From Sarcomyxa edulis (taxonomy: Eukaryota > Basidiomycota > Agaricomycetes > Agaricales > Mycenaceae), in NCBI GenBank assembly GCA_009761415.1, contig QUOL01000008.1, forward strand, positions 1,302,001 through 1,366,000: a DNA stretch of 64,000 bases. Reading direction: 5' to 3'. The notes below the pieces were generated by a model that saw only the letters and a list, made by a program, of their open reading frames with translations, ran no database searches and had not been told where the DNA came from. Each line of letters starts with the position of its first letter. The stretch's first letter is position 1. This document shows positions 53,539 to 64,000 of the stretch, one piece after another. A program made the translations under genes and the position numbers.

Positions 53539-56500
53539 CTATACTGCTGCCACGGATTTTCTACGAGAGAAACGAGATACAAAGAACTTCCTTATGGGGA
53601 CAAAGATACTCTCAGTACGGATGCGGAAAATGTACATCATCACATAGACAGCACAGATCTAAATTTCGAAGGTCAATAAGCAGACGGGAGACGGGATCGA
53701 ACTATGTCACTTACGTTGAATACGATGAATACCCACAGAAGCCCAAAGTTACGCCAGTGGTGGCTGTAAAAGATGTTGAACGAGGCCTCTAGGAACTGAT
53801 CGGTGGTGGCGAAAGAGCAGAATTTGCATGAACCCGTGGCGGAAGAATCAGCCAAGTAGCCTCCGTTAGCCGAGATGTAGGTGTTCAAGAACTCTCCACA
53901 GGTTTGACCGGAGGGCGGAGTGAGAGTGACAAGTTCTTTCGCAGAACATACAACAGGTTGCTTGCCAAGAGCTGTAACAGATGTGATCAGTTATGATGTA
54001 TATACAACATTTGAGATGATGTCCAACCTTGACCCAAGAGACCCTCTGTCATGAAAGAGTGAGCAAAGAAATCACCAGACCTTCAGTAGTGAGATACGCA
54101 CCAATGAGATATGTGAAAGGGGAGACGTGATACATCCACTTCCACCAGTTGAGCTGCCTGAAAGGCTGCAACACACCGTTGCTAAAAAGCGACATTGTCA
54201 GTGAGACCACCAAAGCAACGCTATTTGATGAGATGCTTACAAAGTAATGACGAAGGAGAAGAGAAAACTGAAGAGGACAGCAGCAATCTCGGCGCTCGGA
54301 GACATACTAGCAACAGCCTGGGCAGCGGTCGTGTAATAGATGGGATACACGATGGCATACATCTAGAAGACAACAGAAATCAGTACGACGTTCTTGACTG
54401 CAAGAGAAGATGACTGACGAAATAGGAGTATCCGCCACGGGAGGTCTCAAAGCCGACAGTCCAGTACCAACATAAGAAGAAGATACTGGAGCCCACGATG
54501 TTCCACGGTATCTCGGCGAGGATTTGAGATGTGATCAATGCGGTCCATGAATACATCCTCGATGGACGTTCTCGGATCTCGTAAATCGCACGCATTTTGA
54601 GGAACGGGACTTGGAGCTGATTAGCCAACGCAACACCGACGATAGTGGACATATAGATGGCCTAAGGACGGATATTAGAGAACGAGTGGGATACGTTGTA
54701 GTAAAGATAGACGCACGAATAGTTTGTTCTGAGTATCCTGTTGACTTGAGCCGGCTTTAAAGAATGTGAATCCGATCTAATGAATGACAATGAGTGGAAG
54801 CCAACAGACAAAACATGCAAGGAAAACGCACGAATAGACCAGCAAAGATGTTCAGAACCAATTTCGCCAAGATATAAGTAGGGTCGCGGAAATGCGACAT
54901 GAGATCGCGGTAGAACAGCCGTGAGGTTTGGTTGCCCCATGATGTAGCGAACTCGGAATGGAGGGTCGCTTCCACAGCGGGACGTTCACGTCCTTCCTTG
55001 TGTATAGCCTCGAGTTCCTCTTGGACTTGAACAGCCTCCTTGGATTTTTTCCATGCGTCATGCCAGTCGGTGGCGGTACTTGCCGTTGCACCAGCACCAA
55101 TCACATCCAATTGATATTCAGCACTAAGGGCAACGTGGAAGGTGTAAGCTAGGTCATGGCCAAGAAAGGTATGATCAACGTACGGATTTTCCTCTGGTGC
55201 GCACTTGCGGGCACCGTTCCTTTCGAAGTAGTCGATGAGAGTGGTGGCGTTGTGTCCGATATCGCCGAAATAAACCGTCTGACCACCCTTACGGAGAAGT
55301 AGAAGGCGATCAAAGACCTGAAGAGAACGTCAGAGATGATAGCAAGAGTACTGTAGAAGTACATACCTGGAACAGCTCAGCAGAAGGCTGTTAGACAGTG
55401 AACAAGACAATTAGTTTATATGTGTTCTAGAAAGATTTGCATATTTCTTTACCTGATGAATACTAGAATAAAAGTCAACGACGGCCTCAGATGAGACAAA
55501 GATTTGATTACGCACGTGCACAAAATGGCCTGGCCATTATCAGCCAGAGTACGCAAGAAAGACATGATACCCCACGCGCTTTGGGAATCAAGACCGGACG
55601 TGGGCTCGTCGAGGAAGAGCAGTAGTTTGGGCTAGATGATTCAGTTGTCAGTTCAGTGGCAAAGAGACCTCGAGATGAGAATTGAATACCTTGGCAGCGA
55701 GCTCTACAGCAATGGTCGTACGCTTCCGATGTTCGACTCCTAAAGAACCAACCATAGCATCCGCATATGCCTCCAACCCACACATTTTCAGACAGGTCTC
55801 GACGCTAGAAGGGAAGCAGAATGAGCACTGGAATGAAGAAACTGACGATAATGACATACTATGCTTCCTTCTCAGCTGTCGGGACAGATGCAGGTTGACG
55901 CAGCATGGCGGAAAACAAAAGAGCCTCGCGCACAGTATCGTTTGGGACGTGGGTGTCCATTTGTTGACAATATCCACTACAGGAGTCAAATGTGAGATTA
56001 CATCCCTGATAAGATGTATATACCACACACCTTTGCGACTGGAAATCAGCGGGTAGGGGCTGACCGTTGACATAGGTATGACCGATGACGACTCCTGTGT
56101 CGACACGTTGGGCAAGGACGTTGAGAAGAGTAGTCTATGCGAATGAGCAAAATATTAGCAGGAAACAGATGCACAAAAGAGAGAATCCTCACCTTTCCAG
56201 CTCCACTCTCTCCCATGAGGGCAGTCAGTTTGCCTGGAGCGACATACCCTGACACATCATCCAAAAGCCGTCGCTGTCCCTCTGGAACCGGGACAGTGTA
56301 TTGCATGTGTTGCCACGAGAAGATGTCCGACATACGGGGTTGCTTAGCCAAGGCTTCCTTTGCGGCTTCCTTGTTAGTCGCAGTGTCGATGCTCTGAGCA
56401 GAGTTTCCAGTCTTCTCTTCATCAGCATTATCCTCTGCCAATATAGGAGCATGGGCGCCACGTTTGAAAAGGACCATAGATACATCCCCCTCAGAGGCGG

Positions 56501-59500
56501 TGTTGTATTCAGAAAAAATGAGGAGTAGAATGATAAAGCCGACACCGAAGACGAGCACGATACCAAAATTCTATGTAGAGGATTAGTCCAGAGTCGTTAT
56601 GCCGCTTCAACAGAAGAGGTACGTACAAGCCATTCGTTGGAGTAAGAATACCCGTAAGACGCCTTGATGAAGGCATTGCCGTCGACATAGTTCTGACCCG
56701 CGACGGACCCTACGGTAGCACAGACTTGGTTGGAAAGAGAAACGGTCTCATATCCAGGGCCTTGAGGTACAAGGGAGGCACAAGTTCCGTTGAGTGTCCT
56801 GAACTCATTGCTGAAGACCAAAAACATTCTCAGTGACTGATGGGCTGCATTCCAAAACAGATGAGACTTACGCAATGACACCTTCGAAACCATATCTCAG
56901 CGGCTATATGGGTCAAGCAAGCAGTGAGCATGGAGGATATGATGCATTGGAAAATACGCATACGTTGATATAAGTGATCCACTTCAAAGCGCCGACCATA
57001 GAGGGCTTGGGAATAGTATAACCACTATGATACAACAGGTAAGCAACGAACAAAAGCCAGTCCAGTTTTCGGGAAAACATACGTGTAAATGACCAGACCA
57101 AGCAACAAAATACCTATGGGAAGTGTCAGCCAAGATAGATAGAAGATGTTAGAACGAGGATATACCAGATACAGCCTGTGCTTCAGCCTCCGACTTGAAT
57201 GCAGCTGCGGTCATTCGGAAGAATGCCTTCATGGTGACAGACATGGCGTATAGGAAAATATAGAATACGCTGCCAAGTAATTGCACCGTCAGAAAGGTAA
57301 CAAGATGCACGAGGGAGGATAGACTCACAAGAATTGAGCCGCAGATGTTTGCAAGCCAGTAATGAAGTAAAGCATAATACCGAAAATGATTGTGGTGATG
57401 AAGGTTATGGGAAGGTCGACGATAGTGAGGGCGAGAGCCTCGATGAAGGGATGATACAATGCAGCTTTCTGGTGGCGAAGAACAATGGGACGTTGGGTGA
57501 AGAGAGCGGGGATCTCCGCCATACTGGAGAGCGCAGAGAACAGAAGAGCACTGACCAAAGAAAGAGAAGGAGAATATACGTATTAGTCGAAGAGATTGGA
57601 CGCAAAGATTATGGCACGTACAAGAACAGAACACCTCCACGAGAGAAATAGGCCGACGTTGATGGAGCCATCTTGAGGAAAGTCGTACCAACAATGACAG
57701 CCTGAAGGATGAACGAACTACGAAGATGATAAGATAGAAGAAACAATATAAGTAGAGGGAAGACGAACGCAAGATTGAGTCCGACAGCGAGCTTATTCCC
57801 ATAGAGTATCTGAACCCTCCTGGTCATCACAGCCCTAGCTTGCATGGCTATCGAGATAGTGTACGGACTCGTCTTCTTCGTGCCCTTGGAATGTTCCTCC
57901 CTCGCACTCTCTTTATACGCATGCGCCTTCTCAGGTAAACCAACGTGACCCGCCATGTACGAATCGATGTCTTCCTTGTTCAGTTTATACGCCTCCGAGT
58001 TTCTGAAATACTCAGCAAACTCGTCGGCTGTACGCGGGATGTTAGTGACACCAGGACGAACGATACGACCGTTGGGGTCGGTGACGGCGACGAGGAAATC
58101 GGGAGTGGTCTGTCGGTTCGCAGGTTCATACCCCATGTCTAGGAAATGTTGCTTGGCCTGGTCTGCACGCCCAAAGTAGACGAGCTTTCCTTCGTAGAGT
58201 ACACAGACCTTGTCAAAGAATTCGTAAAGAGTTTCGCCGGCTTGATAGAGGGAAACGATGGTCGTAAGTTGGTCAAAGTCGGTCGCAATCCGAAGAGCCC
58301 TGGCAAACTCGAGAGCGGTGGAGGCATCGAGACCACGAGTTGAACTTCGAAGACGAGGTCAATTTTCACTAATGAGAGAAATGTCTGAAAGACTCACTTG
58401 TCCCAGCACCCAATACGACTCCTAGTGGCTAAAGCTTCGGCGATGGATACTCGCTTCTTTTCACCACCACTGACACCTCGAATGGCGGCATCACCGACTG
58501 GAGTGTTCAAAGCGTGCCTGAGACCAAAGATAGTGGTGAGGATCGTAGTTACACGATCGACATAGTCCTTCCTCGAAACATTGTCAAGTCGGGCTTGAGG
58601 GACACGCGTCGTAGCTGCGAAGCTCAGAGTCTGTTGAAATAGATCCATTAGCCAGCTACTAAACGAGGCAAATGGAAGAAATCACCTGTTGCACAGTCAG
58701 AGTAGGGAAATGCACGTCGTCTTCAGGAGAATAGGTGACGTCTCCTCGGTAATGCTTGTTCAACTCTTGGGGAGTGATCGAGTCGTAATGAACGTCACCT
58801 TCGACGGCGTAATATTCGTCACGTTGATTGGCCAAAGTCTTGAGGAAAGTAGAGCAACCGGAACCAGGACGACCGAGCGCAACTGATTGATTGAAAACAA
58901 AGGGGTGAGCGTGTCTGATGAATCCGAGACCCGAGAGACAACGTACGAAGCATTTCTCCAGGTCGAATGACACCGTTGAAATCACTCAAGATATCACGCA
59001 GAGGAGGATGTCTCATGGTGTTGATCGCGCCGATGAGATTGAAGGGATTGAGAACTGAAGCGATAGTCTGCTTGTGAGAAGCAGCAGCTCCTAGACCAAT
59101 GACCCTAAGGTTCTGGAAAACAACACCCAGCTGGCGTCGTTTGATATCGGACTCATCGAACCTTGGGTGGGAGGTTTAGTGAAAGATCATAAGTGAGAGA
59201 CAAGCGACGCACTTTTTGCCAATTATACGGAGGGTCTTCTCAAAATCAAAATTATCCCCAGTGCCTAAAGTGGTCTCCGTATCCTCAGATGGACTCCGTC
59301 CTATAGATCGACCGTTCTGATTCGACATTTCCGTCAGGGTCCGTGTAAGCTGCTGGACTCCATCGTGATCGAAAAAGTCGACGTCTACGCGGGAAACGGT
59401 GGAGCCCCGTCGTTTGAGAGTGTTGTCCATACTCGTCTTCTTGTTGGTGGAGCAACGAGGTCCTTTGTGGTGGGTGTGATTTGGATTTCCGTGATGAGAG

Positions 59501-59622
59501 GCAGCGACATTGGATTGGATAGGTTTCTTATCAGCATCAGATAGAGAGACGGAGGTATAGTCGGCCTCTTCCTGGATTTCGTTGAGATCGTCGGAGGACA
59601 GGGGAGGGTTAGTCGTCGGCAT
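53539..59622 (-). CDS. PDR-type ABC transporter (ABCG full-length, NBD-TMD-NBD-TMD)
   Basis: This is a gene of roughly twenty exons coding about 1480 aa, from the ATG at 59622 to the stop at 53539-53541. The N-terminal 130 residues are hydrophilic. NBD1 has a Walker A of GRPGSGCST (about 58860), the signature [13 protein letters not shown] (about 58450) and a Walker B region of [11 protein letters not shown]. These degenerate forms are typical of fungal PDR pumps. The first six-helix domain follows, with FSRGG, then NBD2 with a canonical Walker A MGESGAGK (about 56210), [11 protein letters not shown] and [14 protein letters not shown]. The last membrane domain has a large cysteine-bearing loop ([29 protein letters not shown]). 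The order and motifs match the SNQ2/BFR1 group, plasma-membrane exporters of drugs and toxic compounds. No key residue appears lost. Confidence 0.9.
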
Positions 59623-61500
59623 CAGGTGAAGAGAACGGAGTAATTAGTAGAAGTGGTATAAAAGAGAAAAGGTGATGGCAGTATTATAGCCAGAGGGGTT
59701 TTGTACTCACTTGGCGGAGAGACCTCTCCGGATGAGCGAAATCGTCCTACGTAGGTACCATCCCGATCGTCTGTTTCGGGACCCGACAACATTGATCTGA
59801 ATTTCATATGATATTGCTCTATAGCACCTCCCTATAAGATCAGTCAGTGCTTTATGAAGATTAGAAGAGTAAAAATATGCAATCTATACCTATGTCGAAG
59901 ACTTGGGCAACACTGACTTTTCTGGCCTTTTTGGTCGCGATTCAAAACATAGGAGCTATCATGATCAATATTTCGGAGTCTACGGTATTCAGACATCAAG
60001 GACCGCAAGCCAAACTGGAGTGAATATAGAAATAGAATGAACACTCCACCGTGTGTTGCTTGCCTACATCGTTCCATTCTACTGGTCCGAAGTTCGTTCA
60101 GAGTTGTCAGCATCAAATCGTGCAAGTTTCGTACTCTTTCGACTTGACCAGTCGAAATCATTGGGTTGGTCAAGGCCTCGTTATCTCTACGCTTCTCGGA
60201 ATATTACACGAGTCGTCCCAAGAGCATTACGAGGATTCCATATCGCCTTCGTCGCGTTGTACGCGCGTATGCTGTCCGCAAGGTGGCCGTCGATCATAAA
60301 GAGTGTTATATGGATGAGTCATGACTCATTTACCCTTCGTAAGCTTCGGGCCCCGACGAAAGGCAGCGCAGTGACAACGCCGGAAAGTGCAATCGTCGAC
60401 ATCGACGGTGAGCTAGCTACTTGAATTTGTCGAGGAGAACGAGTAACTCGACGACGAGCAATACGACGAACAGCACGAACTCTCGTCAGTTACATGGAAG
60501 CTCATGTCCTTGTCGTCGAAGGAGAACGAAGATGAATGTGCTGCAGAATGGGTGTCGCAGTCGTTCACGTCGAGCACGCCGAGCACTCGACGGACTCAAC
60601 ACGAACTCGACTCTGTATATATGAGCGCTAGCCCTGTTTGAAAACGACGACCTAGACAAACATTTAGCAGACGCCTTAGCATCACTCGTTTAAAAGGAAC
60701 ATGTTTTCTTTGTTTTGTAAATTTATAACAACAACGTGAATGAAAAATCTATATGTTCGTTATTCTGCGTGCGATGGGGAGTATTAATGGGCATAATGGG
60801 GAAGACAGTACTGTTGTATCGCACAAATCGTGTGGTCATAAGAAGTAGTAGTAGTAATGAAGCAAGAAAGATGAGAAGAAATGGGGAAGGGAACACATGA
60901 ACATGGGAGGAGTCGGAAAAGAAACGGGGGCATTGGATGGAGAAGGGGACAAGAGAACAATCATGAATGAAAAGAAATAGGAACGTAGCGCGTGGTATTT
61001 TCGTCTCGATTCCCAAGTCCTTCTTTTCCTTTTGGTCGAATCACCCCATCCCTTTCTTCGTTCCTCTTCGCATTGCCCTTCCCAGAATTACAAAAAAATG
61101 AAAACGATATACCTTCCAGTCCAAGTCCCTACATGGGTATCGGCCGCCATCCCCAACGCCTGCCAAATATATGATGTCGACGACATGTTCTAGTAGGGTG
61201 TTACAGGCAAATGATGTTGGGGGAGCCAAGAGAGGAACGTGGACGAGGACGATGAAAGGAAGATATAAACGTTGAGGAGTTATTACAGTGGGCGGGCGAA
61301 AAAGTCGACGGAAGAAAGAAAAAGGAGACCGAGTGACTTGGGGGGTAGAAAAGTTGTCTTGGAAACGAGCGGGAATGGAGTCGCACGAGAACGTTGGAAA
61401 TTACTTGATCATTCAGTTTTTGCATTATCTTGTATACGGGAAAGCGAGCGAGTGTTACACCACAGATATCATCCAGCGGGGAGGAGGGAAGGGGAAGTGT
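59623..61500. other. Intergenic, 1.9 kb
   Basis: This is promoter sequence of the ABC transporter on the left and 3' sequence of the H+-ATPase on the right. A minus-strand frame just upstream of 59622 (MLSGPETDDRDGTYVGRFRS) looks coding-like but has no usable splice into the transporter frame; it could be an upstream ORF. A GACGAACAGCACGAAC-type low-complexity patch lies at 60430-60600. No other gene was recognised. Confidence 0.4.
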
Positions 61501-64000
61501 CTATGCGGCGGTCCGGCTGGGGTGGAGGGCAAGGGTCTGCCCGGCACGCTGAGCCTGGATACTGCTGAATCGCTGGAGCTCCTCGGGCTTCATGGAGATC
61601 TTGCTGGCGAAACCGACCTTGCGAGCAGCGCGCTTCAAGAAGTTGGTACGGTTAGAGTACAACGACTCGTGGATAGAAGCGACGCGAGATTGTGTCCGGA
61701 CCATGGGGACACCAGTGTGCTGCGCAGCTTCGGCCATCTGGGCAAGACGACGTTTCTGGAGACGTTTGATGATGGTCGCACGCATACCGAACTTGATCCA
61801 GTCGAGGGGGATGAACCAAACGATGTTCTACGTTAGACAACTATATGTTAGCAATGCAAAAAAAAAATTGGAACAGGAGGCGCGTACCCAAACCCAGACG
61901 ATACCAATCCATCCACCAGAGATTCCCTTGATGTCAGTGAAGCCCCAGTCACCGTAAGCGGCGATGATAGACGAGATAAGTTGAGCGATACAGAAGGCGA
62001 TGAAGAGGGCAGCCGATGGACGTTCCATGAAGAAGAACGAGTGGGAACGGGTGACGAAGATCAAAGCCTGGGAGATGATAGCGACCTGGAGGTAGATAAC
62101 CATGTGCAATTGAGGGTCGTTGGCCTGGACGGGGAAGGTAGTCATCGAGACACCGAACTTGTCCTGGAAGAAGGTCGTCTCCAAGATGATACATACGAGG
62201 GCGACGCTAAACAAAGGCGAAAGTTAGGATGCGGATCATGACGACAACGACTAAGGAAGACGTACGTAGAAGCAGTGAGGTAGATACCGTAAGCGACGGC
62301 GTACGAGAAAATTTCAGCCAAATCCCAACTATCTGGAGTCATCGAAGGAAGGACACGATCGACAGACAACGTCATGATAGTACCATCGTTCAAGAGGGCG
62401 ATGATCAAAACCATGAAAGGAGGGAAATCAAGCTTGTAAGCGAACGCGAGGATGGCGAAACAGACGACGATACGGATGGTGACGGCGCAAGCATAGATGG
62501 AGTAGTTCCTCATACGTTGGAAGATAATACGGGATCCGCGGATGGCGTGAACGATGGTAGAGAGACCGGGTTCTGTGAGGACGATATCAGCGGCACCACG
62601 AGCAGCGTCGGTGGCACCTTCGACAGCGATACCGACGTTGGCACGGGAAAGAGCGGGAGCGTCGTTGGCACCATCACCAGTCATAGCGCAAAGATGTCCG
62701 AGACCTTGGAGACGCTTGACAATCTCGTACTTGTGCTCGGGGAAAACTCCAGCGAAACCATCAGCGTCCATGATCATCTCGTCGAGGGAAGCGTGCTTGC
62801 CGCCAGGGGCGGGACCGTCCTTGAGAACCTTGGCGGGGTACATGTGGTCTCCGAGACCAAGACGACGACCGGTTTCCTTTGCGATAGCGAGCTGATCACC
62901 AGTAACCATCTTAACTCTGACACCGAGAGCCATGGCATCGTCGATAGTCTGCTTGGTATCTTCACGAGGTGGATCGAAGATGGCGAGAAGACCGATGAGT
63001 TCGAAACCGTTACCCTCTGCCTCAAAGTCATCACCCTCAACCTCTTCGTAAGCGACAGCGAGAGCACGGAGACCACGAGTGGCGTATTCCTCAACGTCAG
63101 CCTCGAGTCTGTTCTCGAGTTCCTCGGTCTTGTTACGTGTGCAAAGCTCGACGATCATACCGGTCATACCCTTGGTGACACGCTTGATCTTGCCGGACGA
63201 CTCCTCACGGTAGGTGATTTCGGTACGCTTGTCGACGGGGTTGAATGGCTTGAAGTCGAGGAGTTTGATACCAGCGCGGGCCTTGGATGGGTCACCGATG
63301 GCTTGGACGACGGAAAGATCGATGGCATCCTGGTTCTCGGTACGGGAAGCGTAGGCGGCGAGGAGGACAACGTCATCAGCGGAGAAGGGACCGTAGGTAC
63401 GAATGGTAGACTTGTCGATGGTGAGCTTGTTGGTGGTAAGAGTACCGGTCTTGTCAGAGCACAAGATGGTAACACCGGCGAGTTCTTCGATGGCAGTGAT
63501 ACGGGTGACGATAGCCTTGTGCTTAGCGAGCTGCTGGGCACCAACGGCGAGGGTGACGGACAGGACAGTGGGCATGGCAATGGGAATACCACCGATCAAG
63601 AGCACCAAAATGTTGTCGAGACCACGACGGTACTTGTAACGGAAACCGGCGTAGAGACAGAAGATCTCAGCGATGACGAAGATGCCGATAGCGACGAGGC
63701 AGAAAGATCCGATCTGGGCGAGAATCTTTTGCAAATGACCGGTGGTGTCATCGTCTTGACCGACGAGGGAAGCAGCACGACCGAAGAAAGTGTTGGGACC
63801 GGTGGAGATAACAACACCCTCGGCTTCACCCTGTTTACAGGTGGAACCGCTGAAAAATGAGGGAGTCAGAAAAGTGATTGACGGAAAACGAAGTACAGAC
63901 ATACGAGAAACATTGGTCACCCATCTTCTTGGATTGGGGAAGGGATTCACCGGTAAGGGCAGCTTGATCGATGGAGACGTTGATAGCTTCGGTAAGACGA
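61501..64000 (-). CDS. PMA1: Plasma-membrane H+-ATPase (P3-type), N-terminus outside window
   Basis: Visible exons are from beyond 64000 to 63905, 63849-62266, 62206-61888 and 61827-61501, all in phase. The part seen starts in the actuator domain with ALTGESLPQSKK (the TGES loop). It contains the phosphorylation motif CSDKTGTLTTNK (about 63450), the nucleotide-binding KGMTGMI, and the hinge MVTGDQLAIAKETGRRLGLG with MTGDGANDAPALSRANVGIA. These are followed by membrane helices M5-M10 (IVVCFAILAFAYKLDFPPFM, LIIALLNDGTIMTLSVDRV). The C-terminal tail (IHESLYSNRTNFLKRAARKV to HPSRTAA) is the regulatory region. This enzyme pumps protons out and energises uptake. Codon use is strongly biased, as in highly expressed fungal genes, which also creates a long antisense frame. 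No damage is seen. Confidence 0.95.

Noticed and set aside
62229..63860. 543-codon open frame on the plus strand opposite the H+-ATPase
   Set aside because: It is the mirror of a long exon with strong codon bias, has a Thr/Asp/Gly/Val-rich composition without domains, and its ends match no splice logic. The ATPase on the other strand explains the DNA.
1..64000. CRISPR arrays, bacterial operons, riboswitches or rRNA genes
   Set aside because: Gene structure is eukaryotic with spliceosomal introns. The direct repeats seen are LTRs, minisatellites or in-gene repeats, none with regular spacers, and no rRNA-like segment was noticed.

Overview
The window is nuclear DNA of a filamentous basidiomycete, most likely a mushroom-forming agaricomycete. 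Nearly every recognisable gene is cut by many short introns of about 50-70 nt with GT...AG ends. The gene set is fungal: Rad6, Vps39-like, TBC-GAP, condensin Ycg1/Cnd3, Clf1, a PDR-type ABC pump and a plasma-membrane H+-ATPase. The long-terminal-repeat element is a Ty3/gypsy type common in such genomes. All calls come from reading the sequence; no search was run. Spliced coordinates were derived by hand and checked for reading phase.

Left arm (1-29.3 kb), gene-dense: a 5'-cut F-box/LRR-like protein; a one-TM protein; a multi-span membrane protein; the E2 ubiquitin ligase-partner Rad6 with an ATG-only first exon; a Vps39/TRAP1-like vacuolar sorting gene head-to-head with a TBC1D20/Gyp8-like Rab GAP; a pair of inverted tRNA-Leu-like hairpin units; an unknown 178-aa protein; a phosphotransferase of the APH family; an unknown protein with cysteine motifs; a repeat-bearing 748-aa protein; an unknown gene; an F-box protein; an 18-exon condensin HEAT subunit; and an IFI6/IFI27-like membrane protein.

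Middle (29.3-50.3 kb), a transposon nest: one Ty3/gypsy element on the minus strand spans 21.0 kb between two apparently identical 369-bp LTRs with a 5-bp target duplication (GGCCC). It carries two insertions. An 838-bp hAT-like MITE with an 8-bp target duplication lies at 30540-31377. An 11.1-kb unit of unknown class (31948-43064) sits inside the integrase region. That unit contains long inverted repeats with covarying hairpins, several tRNA-like modules, minisatellites, small spliced ORFs and a frameshifted Ulp1-like peptidase. Removing both insertions in thought leaves one open frame that runs past the pol C-terminus into an extra domain of about 200 aa before the 3' LTR.

Right arm (50.3-64 kb): CLF1 (splicing), a full PDR/ABCG drug-efflux type transporter, a gene-poor 1.9-kb stretch, and the 3' three-quarters of a P-type proton ATPase running off the window. 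The ATPase makes the proton gradient; the ABC pump uses ATP to export compounds. The other genes serve chromatin (condensin, Rad6), splicing (Clf1) and membrane traffic (Vps39-like, TBC-GAP), with no sign of a metabolic cluster.
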